From Myxococcales bacterium (GTDB lineage Bacteria > Myxococcota > Polyangia > Fen-1088), in NCBI GenBank assembly GCA_003155465.1, contig PMCR01000345.1, positions 1 through 8,531 of the forward strand: DNA of 8,531 bases, given 5' to 3'. Made by a program: the position numbers and the translations under genes. Each line of letters starts with the position of its first letter. Positions within the stretch are counted from its first letter, which is position 1. The notes below the pieces were generated by a model. The model searched no databases, had not been told where the DNA came from, and saw only the letters and a program-made list of their open reading frames with translations. Positions 1 through 5,950 of this stretch are shown here, piece after piece.

Positions 1-1108
1 TCGCGTTCGCGAACTCCGCTCGGTATCGGTAGCTGCGCAGGCCGTTGATTTCGTCGCGCTCCACAAGAGTCACGGATCGGAGCTCGCCGAAGCGCTTGAG
101 ATAGGCCTGGAAGCGCGCCAGGTTCGGCAATACCTCCGATTTCCAGTAATCGGCAGTGTAGTCCTCGGCATGAGGGGTACCTCGGGCCACATCCCGAAGC
201 AGCTCGCCCACATGAGTAGTGACCTTGGGCTCCCTATCCGGAATCGGTTTGTACGCCTCCAAAGGAAGCCGCTCCATGCTCGGGGGTAGAGGGCGAAGGG
301 ACGCCGTGAGTTGCTGACGGATTGTCGGGATTTCGTAGTAGTGAGCTCCCTTCTTAAGCTCGTCGGCTAGGTTGAGCATCGTCTCGCCTTCGCGCTCGGA
401 AAACGGACGCAGGTAGATATCGCCGGCCTTCAGATCGAAGATGTTCGAGTACTTGGTGCTGTACTCGCCGGCCTGCCTGCCATCGTAGAGGATCTTGAAT
501 CCCTCGGCCATGGTGGGATCGGGCTGCTTGGGGAGTGCGGCGCGGCGGTCGAGCGCGGCCTGCAAGAACCGCTGGCCGAAACCAAAGCCCCGGTTTTGCC
601 TCGACTCCTCGAACACCACACGCCCGTCTCTTAGCCCGATGATAACCGATGCTCCTGACTTGTCTGCAACCAAGATTACCGAAGTGGCAAAACCCGGCTC
701 GGCGTACGCCCGATAGAAGGCGACGGCGTCCTTGACAGTGGCGCAGCCCTCAAGCATTCGCTGAGCTGCACGTCCTCGTGCTGGGGGCAGGGCGGACTCC
801 CATTTCTGCGGGGTCTTGGACACCTGAACCCAGTCGTAGGCGAGGCCCTCGGTGTTCAGCCCTCCAAATGGCACCCCGTCGTCGAACCCTACGTAGGTCG
901 CGCCGTGGTATTCCTTGCCGGCCGGCACGAACCAGATGCGCGACTTGGTATTCGACCAATCCTCGTTGTTACAGAAGAGCGCGTGGTTGGCATCGGTCAG
1001 GACGAAAATGGTGCACGCCCGTGCCGGCCGGGCAGCAAGCCCAAGAGTTGCCGGAACCAAAACAAGAGTCAGCAAATGCCTCAGCCTGGAGTTGTGGTTG
1101 CGCTTCAT
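1..1108 (-). CDS. Secreted Ntn-hydrolase (choloylglycine hydrolase / C45 acyltransferase type), 3' end outside window
   Basis: 369 codons are visible from the ATG at 1108 and the frame is still open at base 1. Residues 1-31 form a signal peptide: a basic start (MKRNHNSRLR), a hydrophobic core (LLTLVLVPATLGLAA) and an ARA cleavage site directly before Cys32. In this superfamily the mature N-terminal Cys is the nucleophile that attacks a linear amide bond (bile salts, penicillin V, N-acyl compounds). Matching family signatures are CTIF at 32-35, NNED at 47-50, GGLNTEGLAYD at 82-92 and YSNIFDLKAGDIYL at 220-233. From about residue 285 there is an extra C-terminal region of the kind often appended to secreted hydrolases. 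The substrate cannot be told from sequence. No clear Shine-Dalgarno precedes the ATG, but the signal peptide supports this start. The nearest upstream element is a transposase remnant, so the gene seems to stand alone. Confidence 0.88.
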   Translation of the reverse strand, partial: MKRNHNSRLRHLLTLVLVPATLGLAARPARACTIFVLTDANHALFCNNEDWSNTKSRIWFVPAGKEYHGATYVGFDDGVPFGGLNTEGLAYDWVQVSKTPQKWESALPPARGRAAQRMLEGCATVKDAVAFYRAYAEPGFATSVILVADKSGASVIIGLRDGRVVFEESRQNRGFGFGQRFLQAALDRRAALPKQPDPTMAEGFKILYDGRQAGEYSTKYSNIFDLKAGDIYLRPFSEREGETMLNLADELKKGAHYYEIPTIRQQLTASLRPLPPSMERLPLEAYKPIPDREPKVTTHVGELLRDVARGTPHAEDYTADYWKSEVLPNLARFQAYLKRFGELRSVTLVERDEINGLRSYRYRAEFANA

Positions 1109-1426
1109 GGCATTGATTTGAGCAGAATCGGCAAGCCCATTCAATAGCCGACTGGAATTCGCGGTCGTGGCCAACAACTCCCATTCCGCCCGCAGGGCCA
1201 GGTGGCCCGCGGCACCAGATGTTCGCCCACGCCCGATGTCGTGGGACGACAGAGAAGCGATGGCTACCGACCTCGCCGGCCGGAACAGCGCCCTGCCGAG
1301 GCTTGCAACCGACGAGGTCGGCGACGTGTTGCAGGTTGCGCGCGTGCGCATCCTGCGCTACCTGGCCCGCCGGGGCGTGGTCCATCTGTTGCCCGAAACC
1401 CTCGAGATAATAGACGCGTGGGCAGC

Positions 1427-1445
1427 CGGCCGGCTTCGCCGGCCG
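1427..1445. repeat. Perfect GC hairpin, 8-bp stem, 3-base loop
   Basis: cggccggc (1427-1434), loop ttc, gccggccg (1438-1445). It lies in the extra DNA splitting the first copy of the duplicated IS91 segment. A similar palindrome, cgcggc-ttc-gccgcg, is at 2031-2045 within the insertion that breaks the zinc-ribbon motif. No T-run follows either one, so neither is called a terminator. Confidence 0.6.
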
Positions 1446-1463
1446 CGTACCATCGCGGGAGGG

Positions 1464-1490
1464 CATGGGAACCCTTCCAGGGTTCCCATG
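1464..1490. repeat. Perfect inverted repeat, 11-bp stem, 5-base loop
   Basis: catgggaaccc (1464-1474), loop ttcca, gggttcccatg (1480-1490). It is the strongest palindrome in the window and lies 18 bases after the 1427-1445 hairpin, in the same inserted block. There is no T-run on either strand. It looks more like part of a small mobile or REP-like palindromic unit than a terminator. Confidence 0.65.
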
Positions 1491-1601
1491 TCAGATGACG
1501 AGTTGGCCTCCCGTAGGGTCCAGATGGTGGCTTGGGTCGGCCATCACCAAATCGGGGTGTCGCAGGTTCCAGTGGTGGTGCCACAGAACCGAGCACTTAT
1601 G

Positions 1602-1845
1602 GAGGAGCGGCGTGCGCGGCAGACCGGGAAAACTTCACCCCAAGCTTGCCCTCCAGGCCGGGGAGGGCTGGGTCGGAAGCGAGTGCGCCGCCAAGTCGGT
1701 AGCCCAGATTCCCCATGTCGGTCGTCCGCAGGATTCTCTGCAACAGCCGGTGCTCCGCCTGGTTCAACTGGGCCACGTCCATCGAGCCGCGCTTGCGCAG
1801 GGTCGGCGTGTTCCAGAAGTACACCCAGTTGCCCCGAAACCCTCG
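1602..1845 (-). pseudogene. Orphan coding fragment inserted in the IS91 remnant
   Basis: On the minus strand an open frame reads NWVYFWNTPTLRKRG, then DVAQLNQAEHRLLQRI, LRTTDMGNLGYRLGGALAS and GLEGKLGVKF. Codon third positions are almost all G or C, as expected for true coding sequence in this genome. The same bases read on the plus strand give low-complexity Ser/Arg/Pro-rich peptide. Both ends are cut: upstream it meets the second copy of the IS91 duplicated segment, and downstream the frame becomes Ala/Pro-rich and stops. I do not recognise the family. It is probably a piece of a displaced gene, and too short to function. Confidence 0.35.
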
Positions 1846-2234
1846 AGATAGATGACGAACTGGCCTCGCGCGACCCGGTGCTGGCCCAGCTCGCAGCCGC
1901 GGCAGTTGCTGGGCTGCCGCCTGCCGGTCCCGAGCTGCGCTGCCGATATCGGCCGTGGGCCGACCTGATGCGCCTCACCCTCGGTCTGCCCGTCGATACC
2001 CTAGGGCCTGCCCGCCCTGCCCCTGCCCCACGCGGCTTCGCCGCGCCCGTCGCTCATTGCGGAGGACAAATGAAGTTTCGCGCCCTGGTCCGCGACCGCG
2101 CAAGGATCGAGCGCTTCCTCCGTCGCCAGGGCCTGTGGGCCGAGCCCCTCGGTTTCGCCGAAGCTCGCCCACCGCCCCACTTCCGCAGCGTCACACGGGT
2201 CAAACCAACCCGCCAGGCCGAGCTGTTCGAGTAG

Positions 2235-2430
2235 GCCGAACCCTTCCCGCCGCAGGGCCGGGGCCTGCCCATCGAAGGCTCATTGTGGGACCGCTTACAG
2301 CTCAAGGGTCGCGGGTTCATCCTCGTGGGTCGCCTTTCCATCCAGGCTCGGCCGTCGCCTTCGCTCCATCCCTCCGTCTTCCACGCACCATACTGGCTTA
2401 AAACGGTTACGTTCCGGACCTTCGGCCTTG
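2235..2430. other. Non-coding stretch after the IS91 remnant
   Basis: About 200 bases between the remnant's stop and the next coding-like block. I see no gene, RNA or terminator. It may include the downstream end of the IS91-type element, but no terminus motif can be fixed. Confidence 0.4.
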
Positions 2431-2439
2431 GTGACACGA

Positions 2440-2640
2440 GCAAGTCTGGTCGGGGCAGCGGGAGCTTCGGTTGCGGTGCCGCTCGCTTGCGGATCGCCTC
2501 AAGATGTCACTGTGCGGCTGCCTGCCTCGACCGGGAAGATCTGGCTCTCAGTCGTTTCCGAACCGCCGCCCCAGCATCCGCAGTTCTTGCCATACCCACT
2601 CTCGAACAGCGTCCAGATCGACGAAATCGTGTTCGAGTAG
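2440..2640 (+). pseudogene. Orphan 3' gene end, beta-sandwich-like C-terminus
   Basis: The frame ends at TAG 2638-2640. The residues look like a genuine C-terminus: ASVAVPLACGSPQDVTVRLP, then STGKIWLSVVSEPP, and finally NSVQIDEIVFE. Alternating hydrophobic strands ending in a Val-Asp-Ile-type edge strand are common in the accessory beta-domains of cell-surface polysaccharide enzymes, but I cannot assign a family. Upstream of about 2440 the frame loses protein character and a stop lies at 2399-2401, so the rest of the gene is missing. The next fragment follows at once in the same orientation. Confidence 0.35.
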
Positions 2641-2780
2641 CGGACCTGGCCTGCGTGGAAATCCACTCGGCCGAACACGGCCGCGCGATCAACGAGTACT
2701 TCACCCTGCGCGGCTACCGCGAAATCACGGCCTATCGATCAATGGATCCGATCAACCGCTACTTTGCGCCTGTGCCGTAG
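2638..2780 (+). pseudogene. Orphan 3' gene end, FkbM-methyltransferase-like C-terminus
   Basis: A frame ending at TAG 2778-2780 reads ADLACVEIHSAEHGRAINEY, then LRGYREITAYRSMDPINRYF and APVP. The pattern VEIH, followed by a short helix, GY and a final NxYF, resembles the last 45 residues of FkbM-family SAM-dependent methyltransferases, which methylate sugars or polyketides. Third codon positions are strongly G/C, supporting real coding origin. No start codon or SAM-binding region is present, so this is a remnant. It ends 2 bases before the convergent stop of the ATPase gene. The family call is tentative. Confidence 0.4.
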
Positions 2781-2782
2781 AC

Positions 2783-4009
2783 CTACAATTCGCGCCAAGG
2801 CAGGGCGGTCACGCGATCGGTTAGTTTGCGGGCACGGGCCACACGGCACACCACGAAGCCCTGCTTGGCCCGCTGCGGATAGGCATCCAGGAACAACTCC
2901 AGGTGGCGGGCGTCAGTCGGCCGGGGATTTTCCGTCCATTTCACCTCGATCGGAATGTCGCGGCGAGGAGTCTCGACTACGGCGTCCACCTCGGCGCCGT
3001 GCCGAGTTCGCCAGAAGCTGACCCGGTGTCCGCGTCCAAGATATGCGCCTCGTGCGACCAACTCCAACAGCACCCATTGTTCAAAGAGCGATCCTGCCGC
3101 GGTTTTCAACAGTTCGCGCGACAACGGCACGCCAGCCGCGGCATTGCGAACGCCCAAGTCGAAGAACAAGAACCGAGGCGTCGACAAGATCTCCTTTCGA
3201 CCGGATCGCCCGTACGGGCCAATCCATGTGCCGACGAAAGTGTCCACCAAGACCTGGTAGAAGGTGCGAATGGTGGCCACCGGGACACCGGATTCTTGTG
3301 AGAGCCCGGCGAGGTTCATGACCGAGCCAGATTCGGAAGCCGCCACGCCCAGAAAACGCGAGAATGCCCCGACGTCACGAACCACGGCTTCGCCACGGAT
3401 CTCTTCCTCCAGGTAGACTTCGGCGTAGGTAGAGAGCGTCGAAGCGCGGCGCGCGACCGGTTCGGCCGTGATGCCGGGCAGGCTGCCCCAGACCAGAAGA
3501 TCTTCGATCGGGGCAGCGGGGAAACCGCGGTTGGTCGGGACGACCGGAAGTGGAGGTAGGATCGCGGACGCGCCGGTGTCGGTTCGTTCAGGAGCGATCA
3601 CTGGGAACAGGCGGAAGGAATGCGCCCGTCCCGGCAAGAGATTGGCCGCGCCTGCTCGAAGGCGCCTGGCCGAGCTGCCGGTGACGAAGAAGTCGAACCT
3701 GGCTGGGAAGCGATCGAAGAGATACTGGATGTCGTCAAGTAGGCCGGGAACCTTCTGAATCTCGTCGATACAGACCGCAAGACGCTTATCCTTGCGTGTT
3801 TCCAACTCGGCCACCAGTGTTCCTGGTGTCCGCTCGTAGCGGAGACGTTCGCGCGGATCCTGTAGATTTATCACCAGGGCTTTCGACGGTGCGATAGCCC
3901 GCAGCAGGAATGATTTGCCAGTCTGCCGCGCGCCAAAGAGCAGCCGCACCTTTCCCCGAGATGTTGGGCTGCGCAGCGCTGCTTCAAGACAGCGGGGATG
4001 ATACGACAT
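2783..4009 (-). CDS. AAA-type ATPase with DUF4143-like C-terminal domain
   Basis: 408 residues from the ATG at 4009. A GTG at 4018 in the same frame would add three residues, but the promoter upstream would leave that start only about 7 bases of leader. Walker A is GARQTGKS (residues 26-33), Walker B is LAVCIDE ending at 83, and a sensor-like TGSSARRL lies at 110-117. The middle contains the YLEEEI motif typical of DUF4143 proteins. The C-terminal half has a nuclease-like GAEVDAVVE...IPIEVKW pattern (D342, E355, K357), as in PD-(D/E)XK folds. Length and order match the common prokaryotic 'ATP-binding protein / DUF4143' family, whose cellular role is poorly defined. Some members sit in mobile or defence-linked loci. 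All core motifs are intact, so the gene is probably functional. It converges on gene debris and has no partner gene. Confidence 0.9.
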   Translation of the reverse strand: MSYHPRCLEAALRSPTSRGKVRLLFGARQTGKSFLLRAIAPSKALVINLQDPRERLRYERTPGTLVAELETRKDKRLAVCIDEIQKVPGLLDDIQYLFDRFPARFDFFVTGSSARRLRAGAANLLPGRAHSFRLFPVIAPERTDTGASAILPPLPVVPTNRGFPAAPIEDLLVWGSLPGITAEPVARRASTLSTYAEVYLEEEIRGEAVVRDVGAFSRFLGVAASESGSVMNLAGLSQESGVPVATIRTFYQVLVDTFVGTWIGPYGRSGRKEILSTPRFLFFDLGVRNAAAGVPLSRELLKTAAGSLFEQWVLLELVARGAYLGRGHRVSFWRTRHGAEVDAVVETPRRDIPIEVKWTENPRPTDARHLELFLDAYPQRAKQGFVVCRVARARKLTDRVTALPWREL

Positions 4010-4031
4010 GGAGATCACGATTATGCGGCAG

Positions 4032-4059
4032 ATTCTACAGCTTCATGTTGATTTGGCAA
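4032..4059 (-). promoter_or_regulatory. Sigma70-like promoter for the ATPase gene
   Basis: On the minus strand there is a -35 box TTGCCA (4059-4054), a 16-base spacer and a -10 box TAGAAT (4037-4032). Each box matches consensus at five of six positions. Transcription would start near 4025, giving a leader of about 16 bases before the ATG at 4009. No good Shine-Dalgarno lies in that leader, so translation may begin near-leaderless. Confidence 0.5.
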
Positions 4060-4332
4060 GATGAGGATTCCCCTGTCAGATCCCGACAGATCCCTGACCG
4101 AGGGTAATAAGAGCAACTGAAAGAGGAACCGTAGTGAACAAGGCAACCCACCACAGCCGAATGAGCACCCAGGGAAGGAAGGATCAACGATCTGGCCCGG
4201 TTGGGAACGCCTGTTGGGGGGGCATCCGTGGCGCGGGCCAGGTCTTCGTCGAATTGGCCACTGGCCACCAGGTCAGAAGTCAGCCCTGGTGCGGTTCATG
4301 AATCTGGTAGTGCGGTGGCCAGCCGTTCGGCC
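4060..4332. other. Intergenic stretch between the HUH transposase end and the ATPase promoter
   Basis: About 270 bases with no convincing gene on either strand. The only structure seen is the small repeat near 4073-4094. No T-rich terminator follows the transposase stop at 4333. Confidence 0.5.
4073..4094. repeat. Overlapping direct and inverted repeat upstream of the ATPase promoter
   Basis: cagatccc occurs at 4077-4084 and 4087-4094, exactly 10 bases (one helical turn) apart. The same site holds ctgtc (4073-4077) and gacag (4085-4089) as a 5-bp inverted repeat. It sits just upstream of the -35 box, where an operator or activator site would fit. It is short and could be chance. Confidence 0.25.
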
Positions 4333-5283
4333 TCACGCGGCGATTGGCGCTCCCCGGGCTTGCACCAAGGCGTGCTGCGCTTCTTCCGCGGTTTCACAAA
4401 CGACACGCGCGAACTTGTACATCCAGTAGGTGCCGTAGGGGAACACGACGTTGGCCACCCCAGCCATCCACTGTTTGATAGCGACGCGATACCTTTCGAC
4501 GAAGACCGTGGCGCGGCCAATGGCGTCGATTCTGGGCCACTTGTTCTTGGCGGCGACGCGCGGGCTGATGCCAAAATGAGGTTCGGGGCTCTTGGGACTG
4601 TCGAAAGGGTCCTGTCTCAGGATGGCATCGCGGCCGAGGACGGTTTTGCCGGCTGCCCGGCGGCGTACGCGGTGCTCGGCATCGACGTAGCCGACCCGAC
4701 TTGTGACGAGTTCGCTCCATGCCGCCTGCGTCTGGCCGACGAAGCCGCGGGGTCTGGCGATGTTCACGGTCACAAGTTCGGGCAATTTTCCATCGGGGCG
4801 AAAGAAGAATTTGGGCCGGGTAGCAACGATGTGGCCGGTGGTCAAGGCTGCCTGGAACGTGCTGACGCCTGGCCATTCCTCGGCGGTGTCAACCAGATCC
4901 GCGGCGGCGGGGTTCGTGTAAGCGTAGACCATCTTCTCGAGGATGTCGTTCGGTTCGACGAGCTGAACGACCGAGGTCGGGTCCGAGGACCAGAAGTTTT
5001 CGAAGCGGCCGAGGTGGGTGTTCTGGCAACGGGCGAGCAAGGCGTGGAAATGCTCGGCGAAGACCGGGAAGGTGCCGAGCGGGTCGTGAATCCCGGCGTG
5101 ATAGTGGTTGGACATGGCTTGGGCGAACAGGATCTCGACCTTGGCGCGCTGTGCGGCGAGCGCGAGGCAATAGATGAAGGCGTTGTTGGTTTCATCGTCG
5201 GGGCGCAGGAAGAACCGCCGCTCGGAGCAGCGGCGGGTGAGCATGTAGTCGGAACCCGGAAGGACCTGGCGCGGAAGGCTCAT
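4333..5283 (-). CDS. HUH transposase of the Y1_Tnp / REP-associated (RAYT-like) type
   Basis: 316 residues from the ATG at 5283. The N-terminal half has the Y1_Tnp layout: a start reading LPRQVLPGSDYMLTRR; the metal-binding HUH pair H60-Y61-H62 within AQAMSNHYHAGI; an aromatic RFENFWSSD block at 93-101; and YAYTNPAAADLV at 120-131, where Y120 aligns with the Tyr of the family's YIHLNP motif and is the likely catalytic residue. Such enzymes cut and join single-stranded DNA at hairpin-bearing repeats. Usual RAYTs are about 150-230 residues, and here an extra region of roughly 180 residues follows with no family I recognise. A 65-bp duplication and many short repeats lie immediately upstream and overlap the start, as expected for a RAYT beside its target repeats. 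The motifs are intact, so it is probably active or only recently silenced. Confidence 0.85.
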   Translation of the reverse strand: MSLPRQVLPGSDYMLTRRCSERRFFLRPDDETNNAFIYCLALAAQRAKVEILFAQAMSNHYHAGIHDPLGTFPVFAEHFHALLARCQNTHLGRFENFWSSDPTSVVQLVEPNDILEKMVYAYTNPAAADLVDTAEEWPGVSTFQAALTTGHIVATRPKFFFRPDGKLPELVTVNIARPRGFVGQTQAAWSELVTSRVGYVDAEHRVRRRAAGKTVLGRDAILRQDPFDSPKSPEPHFGISPRVAAKNKWPRIDAIGRATVFVERYRVAIKQWMAGVANVVFPYGTYWMYKFARVVCETAEEAQHALVQARGAPIAA

Positions 5284-5443
5284 GCCAAGGTATCGGCTGG
5301 GCGGTGGAAAAGTTGCTTGGAAACTACCCTCGGTTCGGGCATTTGGGGTTTGGAAACTACCCTCGGTTCGGGCATTTGGGAAGGCTCATGCCAAGGTATC
5401 GGCTGGGCGGTGGAAAAGTTGCTTGGAAACTACCCTCGGTTCG
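5273..5443. repeat. 65-bp exact direct duplication spanning the transposase start
   Basis: Bases 5273-5337 and 5379-5443 are identical over 65 bp, offset by 106. Read on the minus strand, each copy holds a leader, the ATG and the first codons of the HUH transposase. Only the copy at 5273-5337 continues into the gene. The outer copy's ATG (5389-5387) opens a 10-codon frame, MSLPKCPNRG, which stops in the next repeat. This looks like a recent slippage or transposition product. Confidence 0.9.
5280..5375 (-). CDS. Possible 31-codon leader ORF overlapping the transposase start
   Basis: An ATG at 5375 on the minus strand opens MPEPRVVSKPQ, repeats MPEPRVVSK, then reads QLFHRPADTLA and ends with a TGA sharing ATGA with the transposase ATG (5283-5281). 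The protein is simply the translated repeat unit. An ATGA overlap often couples translation of two frames. There is no clear Shine-Dalgarno, and the overlap could be accidental. It is listed because it directly precedes, and may set, the transposase start. Confidence 0.2.
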   Translation of the reverse strand: MPEPRVVSKPQMPEPRVVSKQLFHRPADTLA

Positions 5444-5563
5444 CGGTTCGTTACGTTATGGAAACTACCCTCGGTTCGGGCATTTTTGAAACTACCCTCG
5501 GTTCGGGCATTTCATTTGGCGGTTCGTTACGCGGTTCGGGCATTTGCGTCGGTTCGGGCATTT
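5319..5563. repeat. Cluster of short direct repeats next to the HUH transposase
   Basis: A 26-base unit starting ggaaactaccctcgg and ending ttcgggcattt is complete at 5319-5344, 5352-5377 and 5460-5485. It lacks its first base at 5488-5512 and is cut short at 5425-5443. The 14-base core cggttcgggcattt also stands alone at 5532-5545 and 5550-5563, six copies in all. A second motif, cggttcgttacg, occurs at 5444-5455 and 5520-5531. All copies point the same way and spacing is irregular (2 to 82 bases between the 26-base units). On the minus strand each full unit carries GTAG, the tetranucleotide known beside many RAYT-recognised REPs. The unit itself forms only a weak hairpin. Confidence 0.85.
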
Positions 5564-5565
5564 GG

Positions 5566-5947
5566 CATTTTCGGATGGATCCGCGGTGAGGTGGTTGATG
5601 ACGGAATCGAAGATGACGGCCAGCCCTAGCCCGTGGGCCTCGTCCACGAACATGCGTAATTCGTCCGGGGAACCATAGGCGGTCTCCACCGCGTAATAGA
5701 AGCTCGGGTCGTAGCCGGCATTCTTGCTGCCGTTGGCCTCGTGGATGGGCAGAAGCTCGATGGCCGTGAACCCCAAGTTCTTGACGTATGCGAGCTTGTC
5801 GCGAGCACTGCCACGTTGGGTCGCGGGCGTGGCACCCGGCGCGTGGGTAACGAAGGTCTCATAGGGCTGGTCCACCGGACCGGAGCTGAGGAAGGTTCCC
5901 AGATGTGGACGCGCGCAGGCCGGCGCAGCCGCCGACCGTGAGGCCAG
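5566..5947 (-). pseudogene. GH13 alpha-amylase-type fragment, cut at both ends
   Basis: The minus-strand frame reads GPVDQPYETFVTHAPG, then RDKLAYVKNLGFTAIELLPI, NAGYDPSFYYAVETAYGSPD, LRMFVDEAHGLGLAVIFD and SVINH. This is the early part of a GH13 barrel as in alpha-glucan branching enzymes and amylases. GYDP...YAVE..YGSPDE is the beta-2 region, and DSVINH is conserved region I (usually DVVYNH). Regions II-IV with the catalytic Asp, Glu and Asp are missing. Just after NHLTADPSENA the frame enters the short-repeat cluster and stops (KCPNR repeats). Upstream, protein character ends near 5900 and a stop lies at 5948-5950. It is non-functional, probably broken by arrival or expansion of the repeats. 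Confidence 0.75.
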
Positions 5948-5950
5948 CTA

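Larger units (their letters stand above)
1392..1870. repeat. Duplicated IS91 segment, one copy split by about 84 bp
   Basis: The 18-mer cccgaaaccctcgagata occurs at 1392-1409 and again at 1833-1850. In the second copy it runs straight into agatgacgaactggcctcg (1850-1868). In the first copy a near-identical stretch (1493-1513, 18 of 21 bases matching 1850-1870) lies about 84 bases further on. The segment encoding PETLEI-DDELASR is therefore present twice, and the first copy is interrupted by 1409-1492. Both copies stay in the same reading frame. Confidence 0.7.
1267..2234 (+). pseudogene. Degraded IS91-type transposase remnant
   Basis: An open frame persists from about 1167 to the TAG at 2232-2234, but only separate blocks look like an IS91-family (Y2_Tnp) transposase. 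An early helical block is at about 1305-1408 (VARVRILRYLARRGVV). A second block at 1850-1945 contains DDELASRDPVLAQL and GLPPAGPE. The C-terminal block at 1951-2234 contains RPWADLMRLTLGLPVDTL, then HCGGQMKFRALVRDRARI, then an Arg/Pro-rich tail. The catalytic HUH/tyrosine core that normally lies between GLPPAGPE and RPWADLM is absent. The zinc-ribbon motif has kept HCGG but lost its first Cys, behind a roughly 12-residue insertion. The stretch 1410-1832 is foreign sequence. The element cannot encode an active transposase. Family placement rests on recognition of these blocks, and the long uninterrupted frame is probably a by-product of high GC. Confidence 0.72.

Noticed and set aside
969..1466. 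165-codon minus-strand frame upstream of the Ntn hydrolase
   Set aside because: It overlaps the hydrolase start in another frame and has no family-like features. The signal peptide supports the hydrolase frame.
1167..2234. Intact 355-codon protein
   Set aside because: The frame is open, but only separate blocks look like a transposase. The middle is duplicated and foreign sequence, and the catalytic core is missing.
2290..2340. tRNA-like stretch (gggttcatcc near 2315)
   Set aside because: No matching T-stem, acceptor stem or anticodon arm can be formed around it.
4060..4332. Missing 3' part of the GH13 gene downstream of the transposase
   Set aside because: I looked for continuing GH13 sequence past the transposase on the minus strand and found none, so a simple insertion into the gene cannot be shown within this window.
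5319..5563. Possible CRISPR array
   Set aside because: Repeats are only 14-26 bases, spacing runs from 2 to 82 bases with no uniform spacers, some copies are truncated, and there is no cas gene. The adjacent HUH transposase explains them better.
4201..5589. 462-codon plus-strand open frame
   Set aside because: It lies antisense to the HUH transposase, which has real motifs. The plus-strand translation is low-complexity and runs into the translated repeats.
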